Assembly (NCBI GenBank): GCA_022036555.1
Contig: CM039128.1
Location: 22,708,171-22,772,170 of the forward strand
Direction of reading: 5' to 3'
Length of the DNA: 64,000 nt
DNA from: Microstegium vimineum
Lineage: Eukaryota; Streptophyta; Magnoliopsida; Poales; Poaceae
In this document: in pieces, positions 22,692 through 34,099 of the stretch
Layout of the letters: each line of letters starts with the position of its first letter
How positions within the stretch are numbered: the first letter of the stretch is position 1
Notes under the pieces: generated by a model
Database searches by the model: none
What the model saw: the letters and a program-made list of their open reading frames with translations, nothing else
What the model was told of the DNA's origin: nothing
Made by a program: the position numbers and the translations under genes

Positions 22692-25600
22692 TGTGACACC
22701 CTTTGTCAAGCTTGCATTAGGATCATCATTAGCCACTAAGCACAAGCATTGCATTCATGTTTGCATATGCTATCATTTCATGTGTGTGTTTATATGTTTT
22801 AAAACTAGAATTAATTAGGTGTTTTGTGCCCAATCTTGCGATCAACCTGTTTAGATAAACCTTGCTATGCTTAGAATAAAGTATGGTTTGCTTTATGTTT
22901 GTTTACCTGCTAAAAGAAATAAAGTAATTTCTTTCCTAATTAGCTTAAATACGTTGTTAATCCTCAACTCTTGAACTAATGGTTTTCAGAAATTATGATC
23001 TACATGAAAAAGGTAGAGAATAATATTCTGAACAACTTTGGTTTAAGTGTCAAAGCTTAGTTTGGAGTTTTTGAAATCTGTTTCGAAGCAGTTTTAGTTT
23101 GAATCAAATAAAAGAGAAATGGAAAAGGAAATCAGGACCGGAACAGGTCGAGTACCGCTTTCGGCCCGCTCGGCCTCGACCACCGCTCGATAACGTGACG
23201 GACCGAGGGTCGAACGAACGACCCCGGGCCAGAGGCTCGATCAGCCAGTCGATCGACCCCCCCCCCTCGACTTCGACCCCTCGACGTGACGAACAAAGGC
23301 TCGACCAAGTCGGAGGCTCGACCAAGTCGGAGGCTCGATCAGCCCATCGAGCCTCCCCTCGATATCGACCCCCTCTCCCGCGCACTCACCTGCACGCACG
23401 TGCCGCGCAGGCCCGCGCGCACTCACCCGACCGCGGCTGAACCGTACGTCGGCGTTGTCTGCCGCGTGGGCCGATGATGCCTGACCGCGGAGGTTGAACA
23501 CGCCATCGCCGCCGCTGCGGCCCTGCACCGACATCGCTGTCGCCGACAGCCGCTCGCTCTGTCTCAATCGCGTTCGCAATCGAGCGCAAATCCGCGCTAA
23601 CAGCGCGTCGACCAAGTCTTGCTCTGCTCCGCACACTGTAAACACGCCAGCGCCGCTGCCACCCGCCGCACCATCGCATCACGGTCCCCACCGGCCGCGC
23701 CGGTCGGCCATGAACGCGCAAGGAGTGCCTATACCTCCTCCACTTCCCACACTCGTTTGCACTCATCCGCACTCGCTCACTCGCTCGCATTGCCTCTGTT
23801 CTCGCCGCGCCGAGAGCTCCGAGCATCGCCAGTGCCCCCTTCTGAAATCCACCACCACCCGAGCTTCTCCGCTCGATCCATCTCACTCTAGCTTTCGCCT
23901 TCGCCCCGCACACACGCTGCTCGCCTCTTCTTCCCCAGCCAAGCACTCTAGTCGCCGGAACGCCTCCACCGTTCCTCGATCCCGAGTCGCCACCACACCG
24001 ACCAAGCAGTGTTCATCCCTCACCGTCTCACCCCTGACGCCTCCATCTTCGTGGAAGCTTCGCCAGAGCTAGCAGAGGTGAGAACACCTTTCCCTAGCTC
24101 CAGTTCGACCTGTATCAGCACAACACCGTTGGCCGTGCGCCATTGTCGCCGCCGCGGAGCTTGCACGTGGCCAAGGGTCCACAGAGCCCCTCCGGCTCAA
24201 CCGACCCTCAAACCGCACCCACCACATCACCACGATGCTCACGCAACCCAGCGCCGAGCCCCGCACCGCCAATGATCACCTCGCCGTGTCACACCCGCCG
24301 TGCTGCACCACCACCGCACACCGCCGACAATTTTCACGGTTGCATCAGTTCAACCAACTCCACCAGTGGATGCGCGTCATCATCCCGAGTCTAGCACACC
24401 CAACCCCACCGCCGGAGACCTCACCACCGGCGAGAACGCGCCAGTCAGCACCGTCCTCTGTTTCCTGCACGTCGAGTCGACAGTGAGACCTCGAGTAATC
24501 GAGGGTCCTGCCTATCAGTCGCCCGCACGCCTCTGCGTGTATCGAGCCGGTTTCCGAGATGAAATTCTTTTCCTATTTTTTAGTAATATACTAATACTTG
24601 TTTAATTTATATCTAGAGTTTGGTAAATCCTAAAATGGTGAAATCAATTTTGTTAGACTCTTTATGTTATGATCTGTCTGTTGTTTTTATATAAATGTTT
24701 TTGGAGAATGTCTTCAGAACTAGTGTTTAAGTAGTTGTTTTCTGCATATATCAAAGTTAATTGTGTTCCTGTTGTTTTCTTAGATTAATTCCTATGATAA
24801 CTATGTGCATGTATAAATCATGGAACTTTCTTGATAAGTATGTTCTTAAGTGTAGATTCTGCTAAAAATAAGTTATAGCATGTTTTACCCTTTTTGTTAA
24901 TAGCTCTAGTTCTAAGAAGTTTGTGGTAGTTCTTTGGTTAAATGATTAGAATCTCTTTAGTGTGTTAAATCTTGTTCAAGCATCATCCCTGCACCATTCA
25001 GTATTTATTTATGCATTGCAATCATTTAGGATCCGTGGAGGAAACCCAGGAGTCAACCCCAGAGACAGAAGTCTAGGAGGTGCAGGAGCTAAACGAGGAG
25101 TACCACGAGTTCGACACTAACCTCCCAGAGTGCCCTGACCACCAGCCCTCCACCTTCACTCAAGGCAAGCCCCGGAGCATTCTTAAGCCTCCCAGTATTT
25201 ACAATTAATTTACTTGAGTATTTTATACTGTGATGCATTAGGTGACAGGAGTTGTTTGAATCCCAAATTGATGCATTACCTTCCTTGATTATTGTTTTAC
25301 CTACCTTGTTACCCTGTTAATAAAAGTAAAAGTAACCGCTTAGCCTACTTAGAATAAATGGTTACATTTATGTTTATGTTTTGTTTTATCCCATGGGGGT
25401 AATACTATCACGGTTGGCTATATTTGCTATCGTGGAAAGAACCAATGGTAGTAATGAAATGCGGTCAACTGGAAGGAAGAGGCACCAAGTGGTTTAGACT
25501 TGGGGGCAGTCCGTCCGTTGGATCGTATAGGTTTGTACACATTGGTGGCCCTCTTACATCTTTGAATGCGCCCTTTCACATAGGGGCCGTCGGGAGTGTC

Positions 25601-26645
25601 GACCCCGAAGCCGAGTAAACACTGTCCGGGCCGACTCTCAGCCTACTGTGAGCACCCTCTAGTTTGTAGATACGACCTGCCCCGTGGTGGCCAACTGATT
25701 TCTACAATTGGGTGGACTACTCTGAGATCGCGTCGGTTACCACCTGGACTTTGTTGAGCGGTGACCCAATGAATGGACCCGACGGGGAAAGTGTGGGCGT
25801 GTGTTAAAGGTAATCTTACCAGCTGGTGTATATCGATTCGAATTGCCGCCCCCACTGGATATGGGGGATTATGCTGAGCTTCACCACGGTACAACTCCAT
25901 GTGACATCGTAATGGTTCTACTAAAATATTGATGAAGGAATTGGATATATGTTATTATATTGTTTGAGTAGTTCAAGTGAGTGCTCTAGTACAGGTGCAA
26001 ACCTAGAAATAATAATAGGATGGATAATGGTTGTTCTCTAATCTTTAATTTTATCTTGTTCGCTTTTCCGCAAAAGCAAGTTTACCCAGATCCACATAAA
26101 TAGCCTTGCATACCCTTGGAGTCTTTATTTTCAGTTAGACGGGTAAGTCTAACTGAGTACATTCCCGTACTCAGGGTTTATCCCGTTTGTTGTAGATGGC
26201 CAAGTATACTTCGGCTATTGTAAGCACTGTCTCTATCCTTTTGAAGGAGAAGAGGAGTAGGCCTTGGGCAAGGTCTTCTACAAGCTCATCTTTTGCTGCT
26301 GTCGGACATGGTCTCGTGGGCACCCCTATCTTTTAATGATTTAAGTGTGCAGTAAAACTTCAAGTTCAGTTTCAAATAATGTTTTATTCGGCCACAGGTG
26401 TTGTGGCGTAAGTACTACTTTTATTTGGAACAAAGTGTTGTAATAACTTTATTCGTACTTCAAGTATTTTCGATTTAATTGTGGCTCGTTCAAATGTGCA
26501 TACCTGAGTTTGCGCGATCCTCGATTGTTAGAAATCCTTCGAGATTTCCGGACTACCGGGATTATATGGGCTCAAGTGTTTTAGGTGGCAGTTAAGTCAG
26601 CTACTTTGGCACTTGATCTCTTATAATTTGGACGGTTCCGTCACA
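22692..26645 (+). repeat. Solo LTR, 3954 bp, Tekay/Del-like, inside element C gag
   Basis: It begins TGTGACACCC and ends GTTCCGTCACA, and it is flanked by the direct repeat CCGAT (22687-22691 and 26646-26650). Element E, without the insertion, continues across this point. Segments such as 'cccgtactcagggttta' (near 26153) resemble the element B LTR. There is a GC-rich core at about 23140-24490 with many overlapping chance frames. Part of it (23147-23371) has 16 copies of TCGA. No internal region is present, so it is a recombination remnant of a full element. Confidence 0.88.
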
Positions 26646-26650
26646 CCGAT

Positions 26651-27664
26651 CCTGGTAAATTACAAGAGATGGTTAATTCTGCATTAAATAATGTATTAAT
26701 TGACCAATACAATGTGTTGTCTGATACTGTATGCAATGCTGTTAAGCAAACTTTCAAGGGAGGACAGGCACCATATTATGTTGGTCCAGAATATTGTCAA
26801 CTCGGATCGGCATCTGTTACGATCCCCTCGGAGGTTCCAAGGATGTCTTCACCGATTATGAACCAATTTGCCGATGAGATCATGCCACCAAGATCGAGCC
26901 CAGCAGGCATCACTCAGGTGAATACAAATCTGGTGGCCTCAACAATGTCTGGACCCGTGACCCAGAATCAGCCAACTTCTGCCAACTGGTGGGGATACGG
27001 TATGTTTCCAAGTCCATTTGCTGATTCCAGATTGGTCCAAGATAACCATGCAGGGTGGAAGATTTCCATGGCATCGGCAACACCTGTACAACTGATGGTT
27101 CCAGTAATGTATTATGCTACATCTTCTCCAACGGTGCAGTTGCCAACAGGAAATCTTCAAATGGCAATACCCAGAGTGCCTTATGCCCAACCATCGGCAA
27201 ATCACTTGCCAATACAGCAAGGCCCAGCAGCTGCAAGTCAACCCATGGCGGCAATGAATTACCCGGCACCACAAGAACAACAGACATCAACTGGTTATCA
27301 ACAATCAGCAAATCATTTGCTGATACAACAAGGCCCAGCAGCTGCAAGTCAATCCATGGCGGCAATAGTTCTTCAAACTGGAATGCCTGCTAACCAAGGT
27401 AGTTATTCTGTCAATTACCCGGCGCCACAAGAACGACAGGCAACAGCTGGTTATCAGCCATCGGCAAATTCTTGGCCGATGCAACAAGGCATGTCGAGTG
27501 TCAATCAGCTTGCATCGGCAATGGCTGCTCAACCTGTGGTACCCACAAATCAAAGCTATCATCCAAGGGTACAAGGGCTACAAGAGTCAGCTGGCTATCG
27601 GCCATTGGTAAGTCACATGTCGATGACACCTAATGCAGGTTGGATCGGTCAATTGCCGGTTTAG
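26651..27664 (+). pseudogene. Element C gag, Gln/Pro-rich N-terminal region
   Basis: The frame resumes after the solo LTR with 'PGKLQEMVNSALN', as in element E, and runs to a TAG at 27662-27664 in a position where the frame otherwise continues. The protein is rich in Gln, Pro, Ser, Met and Asn. It has three imperfect repeats beginning 'PSANHLPIQQG', 'QSANHLLIQQG' and 'PSANSWPMQQG' (about 27189, 27303, 27459). The role of this region is unknown; it precedes the gag core in element E. Confidence 0.75.
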
Positions 27665-28477
27665 CAGCAAGATGTGCAGCTTGGGCACCAAGTGGCAAGA
27701 GCTCCGCAGTGTCATCCGGCGAATCTTCAAAAGGAAATATCGGTACATCACCCGATAAGTACTACACCGCAATACTCGCAAGTGAATGTGCACAATGAGG
27801 CATCGGTACAACAACCGATGAATATAAGGCTACAACACGAGCCAGTGAGGGTACAAAATTGCCCATCGGCAACTCAGCCGATGCATTGTGCTCAGATGAC
27901 TGGTACTATGCACGCACCAATCACTTCAAGTACTTTGACGTCAAGCCCTGAAGAAGTACATCAACCTACTCAGCCAGTGAACGTTCAAAGTTGCTCATCG
28001 GCCAATCAGCCGATTGGTGCTGCAAATGTGCTAATTGCCCCGACCTGTTTAATACAAAGATATGAAGAGGTGCATCAACCTGCTCAACCAGTTAGCGAGT
28101 CTATGCATCGGCAACATCAAGACACAAGGGTGTTTTCGACCGAGAGAATGGAAGCTTCAGATTCGGACGAAGAGCCAAGTATCAGCGTTGCTGAATTGGA
28201 AAGATTCATCTTTGATGTCACGGAGGCCGATCAGGATGTTAAATCGTTCGAGCCCAGGAAGACTTGGAGCGCAAAGGTGCTCTTCGTTGGACAAGGAGAT
28301 TCTGAGTCAGATGAGGAGGTGAATATCGGCACTGTTGAGTGGGTAAAAGATGAGAAGCCGGCACCTTGTCCGTTTGGCCAGAAAAAGGCCAAAAGGTTCG
28401 CCTTCGATATCACCAAGGCCGATAGGATGTTTGACCTATTTCTTCAGGAAGGACGAAATAAGCTAGCCCCTAATTAA
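27665..28477 (+). pseudogene. Element C gag, middle region lacking the gag core
   Basis: Continues in the same style ('VQNCPSATQPMHC', 'SSANQPIGAANV') and then passes into an acidic part ('DSDEEPSISVAELERF', 'DSESDEEVNIGTVEW'), ending at TAA after 'RNKLAPN'. Element E has the conserved gag core ('WTDKIAEVMKEQFG' to 'SALTWFISLPPN', 63664-63980) at this stage; it is absent here, so an internal deletion is likely. 27665-27673 is a short bridge after the TAG. Confidence 0.7.
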
Positions 28478-29473
28478 GTAATTCCATCGGTCGAAGAGCT
28501 CAAGAAGATCAGGTACTGCAAATGGCACGATGCAACGTCGCACAGTACCAATGACTGCAAAGTGTTCAGGCAGCAATTGCAATCAGAGTTTGACTCTGGA
28601 CGAATCAAATTTGAAAATTCTAAAGTCCAGAAACTGATGGAGATTGATCAGCACCCGTTTCCAAATAATATGGTGGAAATCAGTGGAAAGACTAAGATGC
28701 TGACATCGGAAGCTGCCAGGAAAAGTGGATCGGTAGATCCTGATCATCAGGTGGCTGAACATGATGTAGAAAAGTTTGCCGATGACAGGAAAGGCAAGAG
28801 GATTGCCGATGAAGGTAGCAGTGCCAGCAGGGCTCCTGGCGTTGTAATTACGCACAAACAGCCGAGGCAAGAGTATCGGCAATCGCAAAAGGAGTGGCAT
28901 CGGCAGGAAGAAGAACATCAAGAATGGCTTCGGCAGAAGAACCACTGGAGGTGTCCCTTCTTCGTTCACTGTTGGGAAGAAGGCATTAAGCTACCTACTG
29001 CCGAAAATTGTCCTGAATGCAACGGGTACTACACTGCCGATCGGTCAGGTAAGAAACCTTGTTTTGATGATCGAGCATCCAGGTATGCCGAGCCGCTCAG
29101 AGAGAAGGAATCGGCACACAACCGACTAGGGGGCAAGCTCAGTGCGCATCACAGGCTTGGCAGGCGTGTTGATCAAGAGGAGCTTGAGGAGATGACCAAT
29201 ACAAGAGTGCCCGATAAGGAAGTAATCTCCAGAGATCCAAACATCAGGAGAGGAGCCGATGCAAATAATGAGAGGCGGCACCAGCCTGTCTGGAAAACAA
29301 AACTCCCTCAGTGGTGCCCTAAGGGTCTAACAAAGACTCAGAAAAGAAGAATTCAGCGCGAGCGCCGAAATGACTTGTATGACAGTGAAATTTCTTCAAG
29401 GGAAAAGCAGTGGAGGCCAAAGCGCAAAGATGGAGATCCATCGGCGGATGTCAATATATTGCCGATGGTATAA
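28478..29473 (+). pseudogene. Element C gag C-terminus with two zinc motifs
   Basis: After the TAA the same frame continues with 'VEELKKIRYCKWHDATSHS', giving a Cys-His knuckle of the form CxxHx4Hx4C typical of Tat-type gag. The basic 'KKPRQEYRQSQKEWHRQ'-like section follows (the actual text around 28860-28930 is strongly Gln/Arg/Lys-rich). A second Cys-rich segment, 'CPFFVHCWEEG' then 'ENCPECNGY', comes next. The last 60 residues are Arg/Lys-rich ('TKTQKRRIQRERRND'). The frame ends at 29473. The protease that should follow is missing. Confidence 0.7.
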
Positions 29474-29948
29474 CCGGAGTCGATGATCTTGGACATTTTG
29501 ACTTGGGAGCAGCACTCGGCAAACTCTGGCGGTTCCGATTATTACACTTGGGGCACCTGCCGGTTTAGTAAACAGTTTGCGTATTTAAAAGCAGCACTGC
29601 CGGTGAATTTGTTAGCTGCCAAAGGAAAATGATTGTAACAATGATTCTGTCATGCTTGCGTGCGATAATTAAGTATGTGGTGCAAGCATTTCAGGGGAGA
29701 TTGCTCCTTGGACTTTCTTTGGTGGGCCTATATGCCAAGAAATCAGCATTGTCTTAATTTCGTTATGATAGAAGTATGAAACTTCGTTACCGGTTATTGC
29801 TACCTCAATAAACAATCGGGCTGAATACCAGGCTCTGCTAAGAGTCGGGATTACTCAGGGAAGATATCAGCCGATTCAATAAGTCATGGTGTCAGTAATG
29901 GTTGCCGACAACTAGGTGAAAGAGTTTGCCGATGGTAATCTGGTATAG
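29474..29948 (+). other. Element C decayed sequence at the pol deletion
   Basis: No open frame of note. This short stretch is all that lies between gag and the integrase C-terminus, where about 3 kb of protease, reverse transcriptase and integrase would be expected. It still contains several 'gccgat' motifs typical of this family. Confidence 0.6.
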
Positions 29949-30146
29949 AAGTTGATTTTACCAATTGGGACTAAAAGTTATAAGTTTGGAAAATGGTCTC
30001 CTAATTGGGAAGGTCCTTATCGGATAAAACAGTCTGCTCCTCGCAATGCCTATATTTTAGAAACTCTCGAAGGAATTGCATTCTCCAGAGCGATCAACGG
30101 AAAATACTTAAAGAAATATTACCCTAGTATTTGGGTAGACGCATAG
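29949..30146 (+). pseudogene. Element C integrase C-terminus remnant
   Basis: The 64-codon frame 'LPIGTKSYKFGKWSPNWEG' followed by 'YRIKQSAPRNAYILE' and 'NGKYLKKYYPS' matches the C-terminal end of gypsy integrases, the 'WEGPY.. NG..LK.YY' pattern. It proves that pol was once present and that the deletion is internal. Confidence 0.8.
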
Positions 30147-30263
30147 CGTGCTCGTTTGAATGCCGATGAAAGGAAAAGTTATTTAAAGCATCGGTAAAAA
30201 CGTACTGACATTATATTACAAAGCCAGGTCAAGTATCAATGTTACAACGGCCGATACAATAAA

Positions 30264-33059
30264 TTACAACAAGGATTGGAGGGCTGATATCGCACGCAGG
30301 CGAATTTGCTCTATCTCATTCATCTCCTTGGCGTCGGCATCGGCAGAGCCCTCGACTGGCTTGATCTTCTTCTTCAACAAAATGGCTTAGATTTGACCTC
30401 TGCCGATAGAGCTAGAGCAGAGCTTTCTTCATCTTCATCTTCATCGGGAAGATTGACGGCGAAGGAGAATACGCTATCTGCTGGAGCAGAGGTTTCTTGG
30501 TTCTCATCCTCATCTTGGGGGTTGACGCCGAAAGAGAACAAACTATCTGGGGAGTCTTGGGCCTGAAAAAGAAGAAGTTAAAATGCGCCGATCATAAGAT
30601 TATACTATGAATTTTTAGGTAACCGACTTACCATCTTGAAGTGAATTTCTTGCCTAGGACTTGGCATGTTGGATGGTCCAGCCTCATCCTGGAGATCGGC
30701 AGCGGTTGCCGATGAATGAGCTTCTGTCGGGGAAGCAATTGACGCCGTTGGTGCTGGTTGCGTTGTTGCTGGCGTTGCTTCCGATGTAGTAGATGGCTCC
30801 CGTGGTGGCGACACCTTTCTCTCATCGGGGATTTCGGCTGGTGAAGGTGCCGATGCCGATGTCGCCTCCGCTGCTGCAGCGGGTGGTGTTATCTCCTGAT
30901 TGGAGATATCGTCCAGTGGATGATCAGGGATAGGGGCCGATGATGGTTCTGCCGTTAGCGCATTGGCAGTTGGTGATGCAACTAGAGTCGATGGCGAAGA
31001 TGGGGTGGCCAATCTCAAGCGTCTTTTCTTCCTTGGTGCAGCAGCGGAAGATCCAGCCCGTTTTGATGAAGCCTGGGGGGCATCGACAACAGGACTTGGA
31101 GATGCTTGTGTGTTGGGAACAGCTGCCGATGACCTCATTGCCTGAAAATATAGTGCAAGTCACGTAAAATAAAATGTTGCCGATGAAACAGTATGTAATC
31201 GGTATGAGTGAAGATGAGTTTACTGCAAAAACCCGTGTTAAGGCAGCAACAATAGTCGATGTAGCTTCGGTTTTTACAGGCGTCGATTTGGGTACCTTCT
31301 GAGGAGTGAAAGCAGCCAGTGTGGGGCGTTATTGCCGATGAGTGATATAGGGCTCATCATTCGGAGGTTGAAGGGCTTGCCACTATTGCTCATCTTTGGG
31401 ATCGGATCGTCAGCCTGTCAAGCATAAGGAGGTCAGATGTCAATGATAAGAAGTAATGAGGAATGCATCGGGATTAAAACTTACTGCGTCGTCGGGGATG
31501 ATGTGGTTGGCGTCAATCATATGCCGATAGTAGTGTGATGACTTAGCAAATAATTGATATCTCCATTCTTGCCACCAGAATTTATATTCATTCGTGATGA
31601 AGGATGTTGGTGACCAGGAGGATAAGTCAATATCTGACGTATCGGCATTGGGAGGAAGATTGACAATTTTGTTCCAGTCTATGGAACTGGAGATGGTCTG
31701 CCTTGGTTTTATCACCTTGGAGTAGCAGAGCTTGATCGGCAATTGGCCGAATGCTAGTTGTCTTGCCGCTGCCGATGGGTAGTAGAACTCGAAGGATGGA
31801 AGGGCATTCTTCCCGATTCCGAAAATATTGACTGGGATAGCTCGGGGAACAATGCTGGTCTTCATGATTGTTTGATTTTGAGGCACATTCCCATTGGTAA
31901 GGTTGAACAACAGCGGGAATCGGTTGTTCTCGTCAATGTATGGCCACCAGAGCCGTTCCGAAGCAGGGATTCCGTTGTAAAATTTCTGGAAGAACAGGCC
32001 AAACTGCTCTGCATCGGCATCGGTCCCTGGCAGCACTATGATGGCCTCTCCGAAGTTGAGTGGAGGACGAGTTGCCGATTCATCATCCCTGTATTTGTGA
32101 TTTTCCGATATGTCTCTTGGGAATTGCTGATCAAACAAGTCAAACTGGAGGGCTTTGTACATGTGTGCATTTAACCACATGTTTATGAACCACCAGGGGC
32201 CTTCAAGGTTGTCGATGGGCTCACCTAACAACAGCTTCTTGGACACTTGATGTAGAAGGCGGTACACTGATCCAAGAAGGTATCGGCCGAGAGGGAGTCT
32301 TGTTCCATCGGCTAAGAGCTCTGCTGCTGGGAGGTACATTGTGGTCGGTCCGACAGTCCACATGTTCAGGAAGGTGGCGTGCTCTCTTTGCCCTACCGAT
32401 CCGGTCTTTTGGTGCTCTTGGATGTAACCGGTCCAGCCACCGATGTTCCATGTGTTCACTCTATGTTCGGCTTTCCGATGGAATAAAGTTGAGATATCAT
32501 CGGAAGAGACGTCAAGGCCGGTCAGCATATGCACATCGGCAAGGGTAGGGGTGGTTGGTCCATGTCTGAATAGGAAAGCGTTCATGGTGTCAGACCAGAA
32601 GTAGGAGGCCGCTATCAGCATGTTCTCATTTTTCTCCATATCGGCAATGGAGAGCCTGATACACTAATCCAGATTGCGTTCTGACCAGTAGACTTGTTGT
32701 GTTCTGACGACCCTAAGGTACCAGTTTTTCCACCCTTTGGTGGGCTTGGGCCATGACCAGAAGGCGTCCTTCCATAATCCTAAACCGAAGCATTCAGATC
32801 TAAAAAGAACACGGTTGGCTTCCGCGTTGATTATGTAACTAGGATCAGGATTCCCCATTGGGCCTAGGCAGGTGAAACTGGACTGCTCGAGAGGGATCAC
32901 TACCTTGTTATACAGTTCCTAGGTTTCGAAAAGAAAAGAGAGGAAGGAATCAAAGAAGGAAAGGGGAAGATTGCAAAAATTTATACAGGAAAGGAACTAG
33001 CAGGAGATTGGACGAGGAGGAAGTGGATTTACCTTAGGGATGTCGACTTGAATCGCCAT
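30264..33059 (-). pseudogene. Antisense plant-mobile-domain gene of element C, five exons
   Basis: The minus strand carries a spliced gene within the retroelement. Exons: 33033-33059 (Met start in 'ccaATGGCG'), 31485-32918, 31224-31382, 30632-31141, 30264-30562. Each intron starts GT (GTAAAT, GTAAGT, GTAAAC, GTAAGT) and ends AG, all in phase 0; exon 3 has an alternative upstream acceptor at 31415-31416. Exon 2 encodes a plant mobile domain: 'TPTLADVHMLTGLDV', 'YLLGSVYRLLHQVS', 'GPWWFINMWLNAHM'. Exon 4 is Ser/Pro/Ala-rich with the possible nuclear signal 'RKKRRLR'. Exon 5 is acidic. Damage is slight for about 800 codons: TAG at 32664-32666, TAA at 31329-31331, and one frameshift near 30380. 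Plant mobile domains are known from host MAIN/MAIL1 proteins and from transposons; the role in this element is unknown. Confidence 0.75.
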
Positions 33060-33203
33060 TGGAGCTGAGAAAATTCTTGCGGAAAGCACTGTTGCTTGAG
33101 CTCGAGAGGGTGTTTTTCGGAGACGCCGCCGGAGGTTGAAGACGAAGACGGATGAAAAAGTGAAAGTGGGCCTAGGGTAAAAAGGCAGATTGGATCCTGG
33201 TAA

Positions 33204-33211
33204 CTTTTATA
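33204..33211 (-). promoter_or_regulatory. TATA box for the antisense gene
   Basis: The minus strand reads TATAAAAG about 145 bp upstream of the exon 1 ATG, followed by a T/C-rich leader free of ATG. The position lets the antisense gene have its own promoter, separate from the LTR. Confidence 0.55.
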
Positions 33212-33450
33212 AGCTTACTTAGGGGTATTTTGGGATTTCGGTTCATTCTGTGCATGAATGTGGAGAGGCCAGCGGTGGATGTGCGCAATAATCAAGGAGA
33301 TATTGTGAGATTTGCAACTGTTTGCACTATAATCGAGGGATTTTATTAATAAATTGCAGTTCTGCGCGCAGGAATCAAGGAAGTTGTGCAGTTATCTCGA
33401 AGGTAACGGCTACAGTAGAGAGAATTTCGACGTGTAGAGTATTATACACT

Positions 33451-33703
33451 CCGAAATTGGGGGGGCACGTGTTGACACCGATTTTCGACACGTGCCAAAT
33501 GAATTAAGACTTGTGACTGTTTTCTATCGGCATCGGGAAGTTATCAGTTGAATTTGCCGACAAGAAAGAATGCTGCAGGAAAGATAAGTTGTTGCCGATG
33601 GAGGCTGGATGATTCTTGCCGATAAGGGTTAATCGGTGAAGTCAAATCGCTTGAGCTGCAAAGATACTGATGGCGATTGCCGATGAGGAGATGTTGTCAA
33701 TAC
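33451..33703 (+). repeat. Element C polypurine tract and truncated 3' LTR
   Basis: CCGAAATTGGGGGGG (33451-33465) is the likely polypurine tract, separated by 'cacg' from the LTR start TGTTGACACCG at 33470. The LTR copy follows 21356 onward with about 6% mismatch and is lost after 33703, where unrelated sequence begins. About 850 bp of the LTR are missing. Confidence 0.8.
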
Positions 33704-34096
33704 CAATTTAATCCGCACGTAGTTGCTGAATAGTACAGTACTGTAATATAAATATATAATGGCCTTCTTGACGCTCTCTGTAATTGTATAACTAAGGAAG
33801 CACGACTCTAGAGGCACTCTGATTTGATGGTGAACAGGGGAACCTGCTACTGGCTCTGCTTTATTCTGTAATAGTAGTGTAATTGACTAGTCGCGGGTGT
33901 CGAACAATATAACAACGGATTTTCAGGGTCTATTTGTCATAATTGTTTATGCCTCGTGCTCCTTTTACGCGATCAATTAACAGAAATCATTTTTTTTTCT
34001 CTTTTCTCACGGAAATGAACTAAAGCGTTCAAAGAAGCACGCTTTGTACTTCCTTTTTGTTTAATTTCCAAGCAGACAAGTACCAGATTTAGGTGC
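33704..34096. other. Low-copy DNA, possible continuation of the EF-hand gene 3' flank
   Basis: No repeat copy elsewhere in the window and no ORF with recognisable content. 'ctgtaatataaatatataatgg' and 'gtataactaagg' could be part of a plant 3' UTR. The link to 21242-21355 is inference only. Confidence 0.35.
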
Positions 34097-34099
34097 TTA

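Larger units (their letters stand above)
21356..33703 (+). mobile_element. Element C: Ty3/gypsy, Tat-like, non-autonomous, with antisense gene
   Basis: Order on the plus strand: 5' LTR (21356-22436), primer site, gag (split by a 4-kb solo LTR and lacking its core), a short integrase C-terminus (about 29949-30146), a multi-exon gene on the minus strand (30264-33059), polypurine tract, and the first 234 bp of the 3' LTR (33470-33703). Protease, reverse transcriptase, RNase H and most of integrase are missing, so movement would have needed a partner such as element E. The two LTR ends differ at roughly 14 of 233 positions by eye. C is thus clearly older than B or D. Confidence 0.88.

Noticed and set aside
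23099..24605. Long Ser/Pro/Arg-rich frames in the solo LTR
   Set aside because: Up to four overlap on both strands in the GC-rich core, and no motif is recognisable.
31758..32174. 138-codon plus-strand frame within element C
   Set aside because: It is a shadow of exon 2 of the antisense gene.
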